Shown: in pieces, positions 1 to 9,045 of the stretch
Layout: each line of letters opens with the position of its first letter
Position numbering within the stretch: position 1 is the first letter of the stretch
From: Thiobacillus denitrificans
GTDB lineage: Bacteria > Pseudomonadota > Gammaproteobacteria > Burkholderiales > Thiobacillaceae
Assembly: GCA_002424845.1 (NCBI GenBank)
Contig: DILD01000053.1
Span: 1-29,558 of the forward strand
Length of the DNA: 29,558 bases
Direction of reading: 5' to 3'
Notes under the pieces: generated by a model
What the model was told of the DNA's origin: nothing
The model's database searches: none
Seen by the model: the letters and a program-made list of their open reading frames with translations, nothing else
Made by a program: the position numbers and the translations under genes

Positions 1-118
1 TCCCTTGTGATTCGATCACACTAAAGGGTCGTTCGAGACCAGGACGTTGATAGGCTGGGTGTGGAAGCGCAGTAATGCGTTAAGCTAACCAGTACTAATT
101 GCCCGTGAGGCTTGATCC
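1..118 (+). rRNA. rrl: 23S ribosomal RNA, 3' end only
   Basis: This is the last part of a large-subunit rRNA; its 5' part lies outside the window. The conserved 3'-terminal features are readable: GACGTTGATAGG, then GGGTGTGGAAGCGCAG, TGCGTTAAGCTAACC, AGTACTAAT and the terminal CCGTGAGGCTTGATCC, which corresponds to the E. coli 23S terminus. The end is placed by comparison with the E. coli terminus and may be off by a few bases. A 5S gene follows about 220 bases later, as in a normal 16S-23S-5S operon. Confidence 0.95.
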
Positions 119-337
119 TATAATTTTGAGAAGCATGCAGTGTGTGTATGTGTGCGATACAGTTTCAACCCAACACCTTCTTCCAGCACGTCGCATGATT
201 GATTCAAGATTTGATTCAAGTCAGCGCGGCGTGATTAAAGCAGTCGGCCGAGCGATCGCAAGATCGCAGAGCAACCCGGACAACTCGAATGCTGGGTCAA
301 GACGCAACCAACCGGTTGGCCTTGATCCTCACCCCTT

Positions 338-453
338 TGTCTGACGACCATAGCAGAGTGGAACCACCCCTTCCCATCCCGAACAGGACGGTGAAACGCT
401 CCCGCGCCAATGATAGTAGGCATCCGCCTGTGAAAGTAGGTCATCGTCAGACT
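338..453 (+). rRNA. rrf: 5S ribosomal RNA
   Basis: The ends form the terminal helix of 5S rRNA: GTCTGACGA (339-347) pairs perfectly with TCGTCAGAC (444-452). Between them are conserved 5S segments: CATAGCAGAGTGGAACCACC, CCCATCCCGAACAGG, GTGAAACGCTCCCGCGCC, GATAGTAGG and the closing AAGTAGG. Length is about 116 bases, as expected for a proteobacterial 5S. The exact mature ends are inferred from the helix. Confidence 0.95.
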
Positions 454-493
454 CCTTATCCGTAGCCGAAGAAACCCTCTTCGGATACAAACC

Positions 494-523
494 AAACCCC
501 CTCCCAAAAAGAGGGGGTTTTTT
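494..523 (+). terminator. Intrinsic terminator of the rRNA operon
   Basis: A perfect ten-base stem, AAACCCCCTC (494-503) against GAGGGGGTTT (511-520), encloses a short A-rich loop and runs into six T residues (518-523). It sits about 40 bases past the 5S rRNA. A second, weaker hairpin (CCGAAGA with TCTTCGG, about 467-485) lies between the 5S and this terminator. This is a classical rho-independent terminator. Confidence 0.9.
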
Positions 524-581
524 ATTGGGCGTCAGGAAGGTGGCGGAAATACCTTGGCTCAAGGCATGTAAAATTCCAGAA

Positions 582-1574
582 GTGATTACCCGTACCCACC
601 AAGCCCTGTTTCCGATCCTGCGACAATTGTCTGATGGGCGATTTCATTCAGGTCAGGCGCTGGCGCACGAACATGGTCTTTCACGTGCCAGCATCTTCAA
701 TGTGATCGCCCAAGCTGAGTTGATGGGCCTGAAAATTCATGCGGTTCGGGGCCGCGGTTATTGGATGCCCGAGCCTTTTGAATGGTTGGACAGGAATGCT
801 GTCACTCAATATCTGGGCGAGGCGTCCGGGGCATTCACGCTGAACATCCTCGATAGCGTGGTGTCGACCAATACCGACCTGGTCGCTGCGGCATTAAGCG
901 GCGCCGTGGACGGTACTTTGCTGTGTGCCGAACACCAGCATTCCGGCAAAGGCCGCCGCGGTCGGGCATGGCATTCGGTTCCCGGCGGCAGCCTGACTTT
1001 TTCGGTGCTTTGGCGGTTCGAAACCGGACTGCAGTCGCTCGCGGGATTGAGCCTCGCAGTGGGGCTGGCGATCGCACGTGCGGTCAATCGCCACAGCCGC
1101 CATCCGGCAAAATTGAAATGGCCTAATGACATCCTGGTTGATTACCGTAAGCTGGCTGGAATTCTGGTCGAGGTTCAGGGCGATATGCATGGCCCTGCTT
1201 TTGCCGTGGTCGGGGTCGGGCTGAATGTCCGTTTGAACGAGGTGCAGCGGGATGCCGTCGATCAGGCGGTGGTCGACCTTGCCGAAATGGGGATAAAGGC
1301 AGGCCGGAATCGCCTGCTGGCAGATTGCATGCAGGAATTGAATGCCGTGTTGAGTGTTTTTCGTCAGAGGGGCTTTGCTGGCTTGCGTGATGACTGGCTT
1401 GCGCTTGACGCATTTCTGGGCAAACAGGTCGTTCTGAGCTTGCCAGATGGCCGCAAGATACATGGCGTGGCATCGGGGGTGGATGACACGGGAGCCTTTC
1501 TTTTGAGCGACGGCCGGTCGACCATCACACCCTATAGCGGTGGGGAAATCAGCTTGCGACTGGAACATCCATAA
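582..1574 (+). CDS. birA: Bifunctional biotin-[acetyl-CoA-carboxylase] ligase / biotin operon repressor
   Basis: BirA activates biotin to biotinyl-5'-AMP and transfers it to the biotin carboxyl carrier protein in the cytoplasm; BirA proteins with an N-terminal winged helix can also repress biotin genes. Numbered from GTG 582 (330 aa), residues ~8-60 form the helix-turn-helix domain (LSRASIFNVI). The ligase core follows: STNTDL, the biotinyl-AMP loop GKGRRGRAW (~122-130), KWPNDIL (~179) and KLAGILVEV (~190). A small SH3-like C-terminal domain closes the protein. The reading frame stays open back to a TTG at 525, but that lies inside the terminator region, so a start there is unlikely. GTG 582 fits the family N-terminus but has no convincing ribosome binding site, so the start is uncertain. 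The stop overlaps the coaX start by one base. Confidence 0.93.
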   Translation: MITRTHQALFPILRQLSDGRFHSGQALAHEHGLSRASIFNVIAQAELMGLKIHAVRGRGYWMPEPFEWLDRNAVTQYLGEASGAFTLNILDSVVSTNTDLVAAALSGAVDGTLLCAEHQHSGKGRRGRAWHSVPGGSLTFSVLWRFETGLQSLAGLSLAVGLAIARAVNRHSRHPAKLKWPNDILVDYRKLAGILVEVQGDMHGPAFAVVGVGLNVRLNEVQRDAVDQAVVDLAEMGIKAGRNRLLADCMQELNAVLSVFRQRGFAGLRDDWLALDAFLGKQVVLSLPDGRKIHGVASGVDDTGAFLLSDGRSTITPYSGGEISLRLEHP

Positions 1575-2305
1575 TGAACGCCAGACGGTTGTTGATCGAT
1601 GCAGGCAACTCAAGTCTCAAATGGGCCTTGGTCGAAGCGGGGCAATGGCAGGCTCGGGGACGGGTGGACTATGCGGATGGGGCCACTCTTAAGGCACAAA
1701 TGAGACCCGGTACCGAATGCTTTGTCGCGAGCGTGACAGCACCCGAACGAGAAAAACAGCTGGCTGCGCTGCTGGACGAAGCCGGGATGAAATCGGTATG
1801 GCTGACAGCTGAGTCTGGCTTTGGCGAGGTGACCAATACCTACCAGAACCCTGGACAATTGGGCGTGGATCGCTGGATGGGCCTGATCGGCGCACGCCAG
1901 CGGACCCGTGCGCCAGTACTCGTGGTGTCGGTTGGTACGGCAATGACCGTGGACGCCATGTCGGGTGAGGGGACGTTTCTAGGCGGGGTGATCGTCCCCG
2001 GGCCTGAATTGATGCGCCTGTCGCTAAAGCAGGGGACGGCACGCGTGAACGGCCTGGGTGGGGAGTGGAAGACTTTCCCAAAAAACACGGCTGATGGTGT
2101 GCAAAGCGGCATTGTGGCTGCGCTATGCGGTGTCGTTCGCCAGCAGTATGAGTTCCTCGCTGAGTTTGAAACGGTGAGACCGAAATGTTTGCTGACCGGT
2201 GGCGCTGCCGAGTTGATATTGCCACATCTGTCCATGCCAGCCGAGGGGGTTCCACTTCTGGTTCTGGAAGGGATGGCCTGTGTTGCGCGAGAGAGGGATA
2301 CATGA
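1574..2305 (+). CDS. coaX: Type III pantothenate kinase
   Basis: CoaX phosphorylates pantothenate, the first step of coenzyme A synthesis; the type III enzyme belongs to the ASKHA fold and is insensitive to CoA feedback. The 243-aa product is of normal length. It shows the N-terminal phosphate motif LIDAGNSSLKWAL (residues ~7-19), LGVDRWMGLIGA (~95-106), VVSVGTAMTVDAM (~116-128) and GGVIVPGPELM (~137-147), all typical of the family. Its ATG shares one base with the birA stop (TAATG), so the pair is translationally coupled. The birA-coaX pairing is common in betaproteobacteria. Confidence 0.95.
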   Translation: MNARRLLIDAGNSSLKWALVEAGQWQARGRVDYADGATLKAQMRPGTECFVASVTAPEREKQLAALLDEAGMKSVWLTAESGFGEVTNTYQNPGQLGVDRWMGLIGARQRTRAPVLVVSVGTAMTVDAMSGEGTFLGGVIVPGPELMRLSLKQGTARVNGLGGEWKTFPKNTADGVQSGIVAALCGVVRQQYEFLAEFETVRPKCLLTGGAAELILPHLSMPAEGVPLLVLEGMACVARERDT

Positions 2306-2946
2306 TGAAACGGGTTGCAGGAGTCTTGTTGCTGGCCAACCTGATGCTGGCAGGATTCTTTATTGGCCAGGAGCACTGGCCACATGCCTCATCTGAAACA
2401 ATGTTACCGATGAACGTCGACCGGCTCAGCTTGCGCAGTCAGTCAGTGCATGCAGCCCAGAAAGCCGTTTCGCTCGTGCCAGAGGTCATGTGCGTGGAAT
2501 GGCGTGGCCTGACTCCGGAAGAGTTTTCTCAGGTACGCGAACAGCTCAAGGCCATGGTCGCCGAGCGGGTGATGTCATTTGCTGAAGTTCCGCTGGATAC
2601 CCGACGCTGGGTTATCTTCCCCCCCTTGCCCAGTCCGCAATCGGCGGCAGCCAAGTTGAACGAACTGGTTGCGGCAGGTTTGAAGGATGCATTCGTGGTG
2701 AAGGATGGTGTCTGGCGCAATGCCATTTCACTGGGGCTGTTCGCCAACGATGAGGCGGCGCGTCGGCGTGTGCGCGAAGTGGAAGACAGGGGCGTACTGG
2801 GCACGCGCATTGAGGTGATGCCGCGGCAGGGAACGGATTATTACTTTGTGATTCGTAGCGAGGATCCGGATGCGCTGAAGGGACTGAGCGAGATCAGGCA
2901 GGCTTTTCCGAACAGTCAGCAGTCGCGGGTAGCCTGCCCGTCATAA
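2302..2946 (+). CDS. Small membrane-anchored SPOR-like protein
   Basis: The 214-aa product starts at ATG 2302, overlapping the end of coaX by four bases; a second ATG follows directly at 2305. Residues ~4-22 are hydrophobic (VLLLANLMLAGFFIG) and look like a single signal anchor, so the rest would be periplasmic. The C-terminal half (around VWRNAISLGLFANDEAARRR, then YYFVIRSEDP) resembles a SPOR domain, a fold that binds septal peptidoglycan stripped of stem peptides. This assignment rests on the shape of the sequence and on the usual occurrence of such a gene after birA-coaX. The end overlaps the convergent ubiA stop by six bases. Confidence 0.7.
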   Translation: MMKRVAGVLLLANLMLAGFFIGQEHWPHASSETMLPMNVDRLSLRSQSVHAAQKAVSLVPEVMCVEWRGLTPEEFSQVREQLKAMVAERVMSFAEVPLDTRRWVIFPPLPSPQSAAAKLNELVAAGLKDAFVVKDGVWRNAISLGLFANDEAARRRVREVEDRGVLGTRIEVMPRQGTDYYFVIRSEDPDALKGLSEIRQAFPNSQQSRVACPS

Positions 2947-3810
2947 GGGACCTGCCAGAAAGTCGAGGGCAATACCCCCGAATACAGCGGCGCCAAACCA
3001 GGTGTTGTGCAGGAAGGCATGGAAGCATTGCTTCGGATCGCGCCGGCGGATCAGTTTCATGTGATACAGGGCAATCATGCCTGCAACCGATAGGCCGCTG
3101 TAGTATGCCCAGTTCATTTCTCGCTGCACGCCCACCCAGCCGAGCAACGCTAGCGTGAAGACATAACAGATTGCGATCGCGGCCAAATCAAAGCGGCCAA
3201 AAGTAATGGCCGATGTTCTGATCCCGATCTTCAGATCGTCTTCACGGTCAACCATGGCATATTGGGTGTCATAGGCCACTGCCCAAAAGACATTGGCGAG
3301 CAACAGTATCCAGGCTTCTAAAGGAACCTCACCCTGTAGTGCCGCGTAGCTCATCGGAATGCCAAAGCCGAAGGCGATACCAAGATAGGCCTGAGGAATA
3401 GCCAGGAAACGCTTGGTGAACGGATAGCTGGCCGCTAGAAACAGCGCGACGACCGACAATTTCAGCACCAGCGTGTGGAGCGGCAGAATCAGTAGAAAGG
3501 CCAGCAGCGACAGGCCCGCTGACAGCAGCAAAGCCTCTTTTGGCGATACTTTCCCCGCTGCCAGTGGGCGTTCGCGCGTGCGCGCCACATGCGGGTCAAA
3601 ATCCCGGTCAGCGTAGTCGTTGATGACGCAGCCGGCCGATCGCATCAGTACTACGCCAACGACGAAAATCCACAGGATCAGCCAATGCGGGTGACCATTG
3701 CTGGCAAGCCACTGCCCCCATAGCGTTGGCCAAAGCAGCAACAGAATGCCGATTGGCTTGTCCAGTCGCATGAGCTTTTCGTAATGGGTCAGGCGTTCGT
3801 TCAGATTCAT
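2941..3810 (-). CDS. ubiA: 4-hydroxybenzoate polyprenyltransferase
   Basis: UbiA attaches the polyprenyl tail to 4-hydroxybenzoate, the first membrane step of ubiquinone synthesis. The 289-aa protein is polytopic, with about eight or nine hydrophobic segments. Both aspartate-rich motifs are present: CVINDYADRDFDPHVARTRE (NDxxDxxxD, residues ~61-80) and DTQYAMVDREDDLKIG (~182-197). These bind the Mg-diphosphate of the prenyl donor. N-terminal MRLDKPIGILLLLWPTLWG is also typical. The start overlaps the ubiC stop by four bases (ATGA), so the two are coupled. The 3' end meets the SPOR-protein gene convergently. Confidence 0.96.
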   Translation of the reverse strand: MNLNERLTHYEKLMRLDKPIGILLLLWPTLWGQWLASNGHPHWLILWIFVVGVVLMRSAGCVINDYADRDFDPHVARTRERPLAAGKVSPKEALLLSAGLSLLAFLLILPLHTLVLKLSVVALFLAASYPFTKRFLAIPQAYLGIAFGFGIPMSYAALQGEVPLEAWILLLANVFWAVAYDTQYAMVDREDDLKIGIRTSAITFGRFDLAAIAICYVFTLALLGWVGVQREMNWAYYSGLSVAGMIALYHMKLIRRRDPKQCFHAFLHNTWFGAAVFGGIALDFLAGPL

Positions 3811-4391
3811 AAGGCGTGAATCGCGGGCAGAAATACTTCAGTCACCAGTAACGGATGGCCGTTGAGGCAAAACACCGAGCGGCGGACCCACAGGCTGTTG
3901 ACCGTCAGCACTTGCTGAGCGGAGACCGATCGGAATAGTGGATGCCCGCGTCGGATTTGGCGGTAGGCCAGGGGCATTCGTTGAATACGATGATCGCTAA
4001 ACAGTGCCTCGCCGAGCGAGCGGCTGCCGAGTCGGGTGATGCCACTCCAGCCGCCACGCAGACCCGCATGGGGCAGTACGCTGTGTGCAAATACCACCGG
4101 TACGCCGTCACACAGCAGCATGACTTCCCGCACATAGGCGCGAGTGCCCGGGGCCAGATCAAGCAAGGCATATTCATCGGGGTTGGGGCGGGTGAGCCCG
4201 GTGGCCAGTGGCAGCACGCGAAACGACGCACAACGCGACTTCAGGCGCTGGGTGAGCGAGCCGTTGTCGCTGAGCCAGGGACGTAGCACGCGTGGAATCG
4301 AGTGGGGGTGGGCAAGCCAGCCCTGCCGGGAGTCAAGCACGGCAAACCGTTCAGAGTGCGGGAAGTCGGCATTATGCCGCAGCCATGCCAT
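3807..4391 (-). CDS. ubiC: Chorismate pyruvate-lyase
   Basis: UbiC converts chorismate to 4-hydroxybenzoate and pyruvate, supplying the substrate for UbiA encoded directly downstream. The 194-aa product shows family features: W-L-x-x-x-x-S-x-P-x-x-L-R-x-W-L near residues 25-40, GSLTQRLK, VREVMLLCDGVPVVFAHSVL in the middle (with the active-site Arg) and LLVTEVFLPAI at the C-terminus (with the catalytic Glu). The ATG at 4391-4389 directly follows the recG stop (TAG then ATG, no spacer). Translation therefore probably depends on ribosomes finishing recG. Confidence 0.92.
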   Translation of the reverse strand: MAWLRHNADFPHSERFAVLDSRQGWLAHPHSIPRVLRPWLSDNGSLTQRLKSRCASFRVLPLATGLTRPNPDEYALLDLAPGTRAYVREVMLLCDGVPVVFAHSVLPHAGLRGGWSGITRLGSRSLGEALFSDHRIQRMPLAYRQIRRGHPLFRSVSAQQVLTVNSLWVRRSVFCLNGHPLLVTEVFLPAIHAL

Positions 4392-6428
4392 CTAAATCGA
4401 CGTCAGTGCCTGCCGTTGGCCAATCCAGCGTTCCATATGGCGTGCGGCGATGTCCGGGTGGTGCAGCAGGCAGCGCTGCGCCAGATCGCGCGCGGCTTCC
4501 AGCAGCGCGATGTCGCGCTCCAGATCGGCGAAGCGCAGCATCGGCAGGCCGCTCTGACGGTGGCCGAGCAGTTCGCCAGGGCCACGCAGCAGCAGGTCCT
4601 GGCGCGCGATTTCAAAGCCGTCAGTCAGCTCGAAGATCACCTTGAGGCGTGCGCGCGCCAGTTCGGATAAGGGCGTTTCATACAGCAGCACGCTTACCGA
4701 TTCCCGGCTGCCGCGTCCGACCCGGCCGCGCAGTTGATGCAGTTGCGCCAGCCCCATGCGTTCGGCGTGCTCGATCACCATCAGCGCGGCATTGGGGACG
4801 TCGACACCGACTTCAATCACGGTGGTCGCCACCAGCAGATCGATTTCGTGGGCCTGGAACGCCGCCATCACCGCCTGCTTGTCATCCGGCTTCAAGCGGC
4901 CATGCACCAAGCCGATGCGCAAATCGGGCAACTGTTCCGTCAGCGTTGCATAGGTGTCCTGCGCGGTCTGCAGTTGCAGCTTCTCGGATTCCTCGATCAG
5001 CGGGCACACCCAGTAGGCCTGGCCGCCGGCGAGGCAGGCCTCGCGTACCCTTACCAGCACATCGTCGCGGCGCGCGGCGCTCACCAGTTTGGTGACGATG
5101 GGGGTGCGGCCCGGCGGCAGTTCATCGATGACCGAAACGTCGAGGTCGGCAAAAAAACTCATCGCCAGCGTGCGGGGAATTGGGGTCGCACTCATCATCA
5201 ACTGGTGCGGTTCGGCGCCTTTCTGCATCAATGCCAAGCGCTGGCCAACGCCAAAACGGTGCTGTTCATCGATCACAATCATTCCCAATCGAGCAAAGCT
5301 GCCGGCTTCCTGGAACAGCGCATGCGTGCCGAAGGCGAGACCGGCTTCGCCCGCAGCAATCGCCGCCCAGGCGGCGGCACGCTCGGCTTTGCGCTGGCTG
5401 CCGGAAATCCAGACGCAGCGCACGCCCAGTTCTGATAAAACAGGCTGCAGCTTGCGGTAATGTTGTTCAGCGAGGATCTCGGTTGGTGCCATGAAGGCGG
5501 CCTGGAAGCCGTTCTCGATCGCCTGCAGACAAGCCAGTGCGGCAACCACGGTCTTGCCACTACCGACGTCCCCTTGCAGCAGACGGCGCATGGGATGGGG
5601 CTGATTCAGGTCGGCGCTGATTTCCTGCCAGGCATGTGACTGTGCGCGGGTTAGCGCAAATGGCAGCAGGCGGGTGAATGCGGCGGTTAGTTGTTCTCGG
5701 GGTGGCAGGGGCTGGGTGGAGTGCGACTTGCGTTGTTGGCGTGCGGTCGCCAGCGACAACTGCTGTGCCAGTAGCTCATCGAAAGCCAGTCGCTGCCATG
5801 CGGGGTGCCGACGCGACTCGATCTCGGCCAGTTCACCACTCCGTGGCGGCTGGTGCAGCGTGCGAATGCTTGCCTCCAGCGCTGGCAACTCGAGTTCGGC
5901 CAGCCAGTCAGCAGGCAAGGTGTCCGTGATTGGCGCGAGCAATGCCCGTTCGATGGCCTTGCGCAAAGTGGCTTGACCGAGTCCGGCGGTGGTTGGATAG
6001 ACTGGCGTCAGCTGGGTGGGCAGGGGCGTGGCATCATCGGCCTTGGCAAAGCGCGGATGAACCATCTCCAAGCCCAGAAAACCACTGCGCACCTCGCCAT
6101 TGAAGCGGAAAGATTCTCCCGGTTGGAACAGCTTGAGATGGCTGGGATAGAAATTCAGGAAGCGGATACCCAGTATGCCGCTGTCATCCTCCACCATCAC
6201 CGTCAGCATGCGGCGCGGTCGGTAGGCGACGCCGGCCTCGCGCACCATGGCCTGCACCTGTGCCGTTTGACCGGGCAGCAGGTCGCGGACTGGCGTGAGA
6301 CGGGTTTCGTCTTCCCAGCGCAAGGGCAGATGCAGTACCAGATCGGCGTCGCGCTTGAGGCCCAGCTTGGCGAGTTTGGCGGCGAGCGCCTGACTGACCG
6401 GAAAGGAAAACGGCGCGGCCGCTTTCAA
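4392..6428 (-). CDS. recG: ATP-dependent DNA helicase RecG
   Basis: RecG remodels stalled replication forks and branched recombination intermediates. The 678-aa product has the usual length. The N-terminal wedge/OB domain spans roughly residues 1-160. The helicase core carries Walker A GDVGSGKT (286-293), motif Ic MAPTEILAEQH (~313-323), the DEQH box (387-390), SATPIPRTLAM and the QLRGRVGRG motif near the C-terminus. The C-terminal block around FADLERDIALLEAARDLA matches the RecG wedge-supporting tail. It is first in a recG-ubiC-ubiA block. Confidence 0.97.
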   Translation of the reverse strand: MKAAAPFSFPVSQALAAKLAKLGLKRDADLVLHLPLRWEDETRLTPVRDLLPGQTAQVQAMVREAGVAYRPRRMLTVMVEDDSGILGIRFLNFYPSHLKLFQPGESFRFNGEVRSGFLGLEMVHPRFAKADDATPLPTQLTPVYPTTAGLGQATLRKAIERALLAPITDTLPADWLAELELPALEASIRTLHQPPRSGELAEIESRRHPAWQRLAFDELLAQQLSLATARQQRKSHSTQPLPPREQLTAAFTRLLPFALTRAQSHAWQEISADLNQPHPMRRLLQGDVGSGKTVVAALACLQAIENGFQAAFMAPTEILAEQHYRKLQPVLSELGVRCVWISGSQRKAERAAAWAAIAAGEAGLAFGTHALFQEAGSFARLGMIVIDEQHRFGVGQRLALMQKGAEPHQLMMSATPIPRTLAMSFFADLDVSVIDELPPGRTPIVTKLVSAARRDDVLVRVREACLAGGQAYWVCPLIEESEKLQLQTAQDTYATLTEQLPDLRIGLVHGRLKPDDKQAVMAAFQAHEIDLLVATTVIEVGVDVPNAALMVIEHAERMGLAQLHQLRGRVGRGSRESVSVLLYETPLSELARARLKVIFELTDGFEIARQDLLLRGPGELLGHRQSGLPMLRFADLERDIALLEAARDLAQRCLLHHPDIAARHMERWIGQRQALTSI

Positions 6429-6437
6429 TTGAATGAT

Positions 6438-6818
6438 TTATCCGAGGACCATTACAGCGTCGGCCTCAACCAGTGCACCGCGAGGTAGCGCGGCCACGCC
6501 GACTGCTGCGCGCGCCGGGTAGGGCTGGCTGAAATAGCTCGCCATGATTTCGTTGACTTTGGGGAAGTGGCCGAGGTCAGTGAGGAATACATTGAGTTTG
6601 ACCACGTTGCCTAGCGAGCCTCCGGCCGCTTTGGCTACAGCTGCCAGATTCTTGAATACCTGATGAATCTGCGCATCAATACCATCCACCATCTGCATGG
6701 AAGCAGGATCGAGACCGATCTGTCCTGACATATAGACGGTATGGTCGACTCGCACAGCCTGCGAATAGGTGCCAATCGCGGCCGGTGCATCGGCGGTCTG
6801 GATGATGTGTTTGCTCAT
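6438..6818 (-). CDS. ridA: RidA family reactive-intermediate deaminase
   Basis: RidA (YjgF/YER057c/UK114 family) hydrolyses reactive enamine/imine intermediates released by PLP enzymes, protecting them from damage. The 126-aa length is canonical. Characteristic segments include APAAIGTYSQAV near the N-terminus, YMSGQIGLDP (~29-38) and the C-terminal block YPARAAVGVAALPRGALVEA, which contains the substrate-binding Arg (in PARAAV) and the active-site Glu. It lies 28 bases downstream of spoT, as is frequent in betaproteobacteria. Confidence 0.94.
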   Translation of the reverse strand: MSKHIIQTADAPAAIGTYSQAVRVDHTVYMSGQIGLDPASMQMVDGIDAQIHQVFKNLAAVAKAAGGSLGNVVKLNVFLTDLGHFPKVNEIMASYFSQPYPARAAVGVAALPRGALVEADAVMVLG

Positions 6819-6846
6819 GCGATGAATCCTGATGGCTGACTATTGA

Positions 6847-9045
6847 TTATTGGGCGGGCGAGGAACGACCATCCCGCTTTCCCTTGATGCGGAAAATCCT
6901 TACCACGTCGGGCAATACGCGGAGGCCGCGCATGACGCGAGCGAGATGCATGCGATTTTCTACCTGAACAGTGAAGAACAGAATGGTATAGGGGCTACCA
7001 TCCTCTTCTTCCATTGCGACATTACCGATGTTTGAGCCGTGTTCGGCGATTGCCGCGGCGACCTTGGCCAGCACTCCCCGCTGGTTACTGACGACAACCT
7101 TGATTGAAACGTCGAACATGTGGCCTGGTTCGGTCTCCCATTCGACGTCAAGCCATTTGTCCGGATCGGCACGGAAGGTACGGATTGAGGGACAGTCGTG
7201 GGTATGAATGATGAGCCCGCGATCCTTGTGGATGAAACCCAGAATCGGGTCACCCGGGATCGGGTGGCAGCACTGGGCCAGTTCGACCGCCACGCCTTCG
7301 GTGCCACGGATGCTGATGGCATGGGGATGGGCCGGCTCGCCGGATTTTTCGCCCTGAACTTGCAGGAGTTGATGCGCAACGACCAGGGGCAATTTGCTAC
7401 CCAGGCCGATGGCGGCGAAAAGCTCCTGCCGGGTTTGCATGCCGTAATCCTTGAGCAGGCGTTCCCATACGGCGGGATCGGGCCCGGACGATTCGGGATG
7501 CAGCGCCGTGATGGCGTGATTGAGCAGACGTTCACCCAAGGCGGCCGCTTCTTCCACTCGCGTGTTGCGCAGGTAATTGCGGATATGGGAGCGCGCCTTG
7601 CCGGTCACGATGAAATTGAGCCAGGCCGCATTGGGGCTGGCATTCGCTGCAGTCAGAATTTCGACATGGTCACCGTTGCGAAGCTGGGTTCGTAACGGCA
7701 TCAGCTCGTAATTGATCTTGACCGCCACGCAATGGCGGCCGACGTCCGTGTGTACCGCAAATGCAAAATCGACTGCCGTGGCTCCGCGTGGCAATGCCAT
7801 GATTTTGCCCTTGGGCGTGAAGACATAGACCTCGTCGGGAAACAGGTCGACCTTGATGTGTTCGAGGAATTCGGGCGAATCGCCATGGTCGGCATGGATG
7901 TCCAGCAGAGACTGCAGCCAGCGATGGGTGCGTGTCTGTACCTCATTCAGTGCAGTGTCAGCCGACTTGTACATCCAGTGTGAAGCCACGCCCGATTCGG
8001 CCAGACGGTTCATGTCGGTGGTGCGAATCTGCACTTCGATCGGGGTGCCATTGGGGCCGAACAGGATCGAGTGCAGCGACTGATAGCCGTTGGCCTTGGG
8101 AATCGCGATGTAATCCTTGAATTTTCCGGGAATGGGCTTGTACAGCGAGTGCAAGGCACCCAGTGTCAGATAGCAGGTCGGCTGGTCGCGTACCACCACC
8201 CGGAAGCCGTAGATGTCGAAAACTTCGGAAAACGCCAGGTTTTTTTCCTGCATCTTGCTGTAGATGCTGTAGAGGTGTTTTTCGCGGCCGCTAATTGCGG
8301 CTTCGATTTTGCATTGATCGAGCTTTTCCTGCAGCGCAACCTTGATTTTCTCAACCAGCTCCCGGCGATTGCCGCGAGCCGCTTTCACCGCTTTGGCCAG
8401 CACCTGATAGCGGTTGGGGTGGATATAGCGGAAACCGAGGTCTTCCAGCTCTTGATAGACCGAATGCAAGCCCAGCCGATTGGCGATGGGCGCATAGATT
8501 TCCAGCGTTTCGGTGGCGATGCGACGGCGCTTTTCAGCCGGCATCGCCCCCATGGTATGCATGTTGTGCAGGCGGTCGGCAAGTTTGACCAGGATGACCC
8601 TGACATCGCGCGCCATTGCCAGCAGCATCTTGCGGAAGTTTTCCGCCTGGGCATGCTGTTCGGAAGCAAACGACAGCTTGTCGAGTTTGGAAACACCCTC
8701 TACCAGCAATCCGACAGCTTTGCCAAAGCGTGCTTCGATTTCCCCCGCCGTGGCCGGGGTGTCTTCCACTACATCGTGCAGTAGCGCAGCAGCCAGCGTC
8801 TGGGTATCGAGATGCCAGCCGGCGAGAATGCCGGCGACAGCCAGCGGATGGGAAATATAGGGTTCGCCGCTTTTGCGGAACTGCCCTTCGTGGGCCCTGC
8901 GGCTGAACTCGTAGGCATCTTCAAGGGTGCCAATTTCATCCGCTGAGAGATAGGCTAGGGCCGGACGCAGCGAGTCGAATTCGTGCGTCAACGCCGGCGC
9001 ATGGTTCGCATGCGCCGGTTGTTTCTGGATCGGATGATCAGGCAC
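6847..9045 (-). CDS. spoT: Bifunctional (p)ppGpp synthetase/hydrolase (RelA/SpoT homologue)
   Basis: This long RSH enzyme makes and degrades the alarmone (p)ppGpp. Domains in order: HD hydrolase domain with LLHDVVEDT (HD at ~90-91) and LVKLADRLHNMHTM; synthetase domain with YQSLHS and EVQIRT; TGS domain (VFTPKGKIMALPRGATAVDF); zinc-finger/helical region; C-terminal ACT domain (VSNQRGVLAKVAAAIAEHG). Since the HD motif is intact, hydrolase activity is expected. The frame is open up to an ATG at 9108, but that would overlap rpoZ by 71 bases. GTG at 9045 overlaps by only eight and is chosen here. Neither start has a clear ribosome binding site. Confidence 0.95.
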   Translation of the reverse strand: MPDHPIQKQPAHANHAPALTHEFDSLRPALAYLSADEIGTLEDAYEFSRRAHEGQFRKSGEPYISHPLAVAGILAGWHLDTQTLAAALLHDVVEDTPATAGEIEARFGKAVGLLVEGVSKLDKLSFASEQHAQAENFRKMLLAMARDVRVILVKLADRLHNMHTMGAMPAEKRRRIATETLEIYAPIANRLGLHSVYQELEDLGFRYIHPNRYQVLAKAVKAARGNRRELVEKIKVALQEKLDQCKIEAAISGREKHLYSIYSKMQEKNLAFSEVFDIYGFRVVVRDQPTCYLTLGALHSLYKPIPGKFKDYIAIPKANGYQSLHSILFGPNGTPIEVQIRTTDMNRLAESGVASHWMYKSADTALNEVQTRTHRWLQSLLDIHADHGDSPEFLEHIKVDLFPDEVYVFTPKGKIMALPRGATAVDFAFAVHTDVGRHCVAVKINYELMPLRTQLRNGDHVEILTAANASPNAAWLNFIVTGKARSHIRNYLRNTRVEEAAALGERLLNHAITALHPESSGPDPAVWERLLKDYGMQTRQELFAAIGLGSKLPLVVAHQLLQVQGEKSGEPAHPHAISIRGTEGVAVELAQCCHPIPGDPILGFIHKDRGLIIHTHDCPSIRTFRADPDKWLDVEWETEPGHMFDVSIKVVVSNQRGVLAKVAAAIAEHGSNIGNVAMEEEDGSPYTILFFTVQVENRMHLARVMRGLRVLPDVVRIFRIKGKRDGRSSPAQ

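Noticed and set aside
99..344. 81-codon open frame between 23S and 5S rRNA
   Set aside because: It overlaps both rRNAs and their spacer; the tandem TTGATTCAAG-like repeat near 200-220 is spacer sequence.
525..581. Upstream extension of birA to a TTG at 525
   Set aside because: The extension begins at the base of the rRNA-operon terminator and is unlike the N-terminus of the BirA family.
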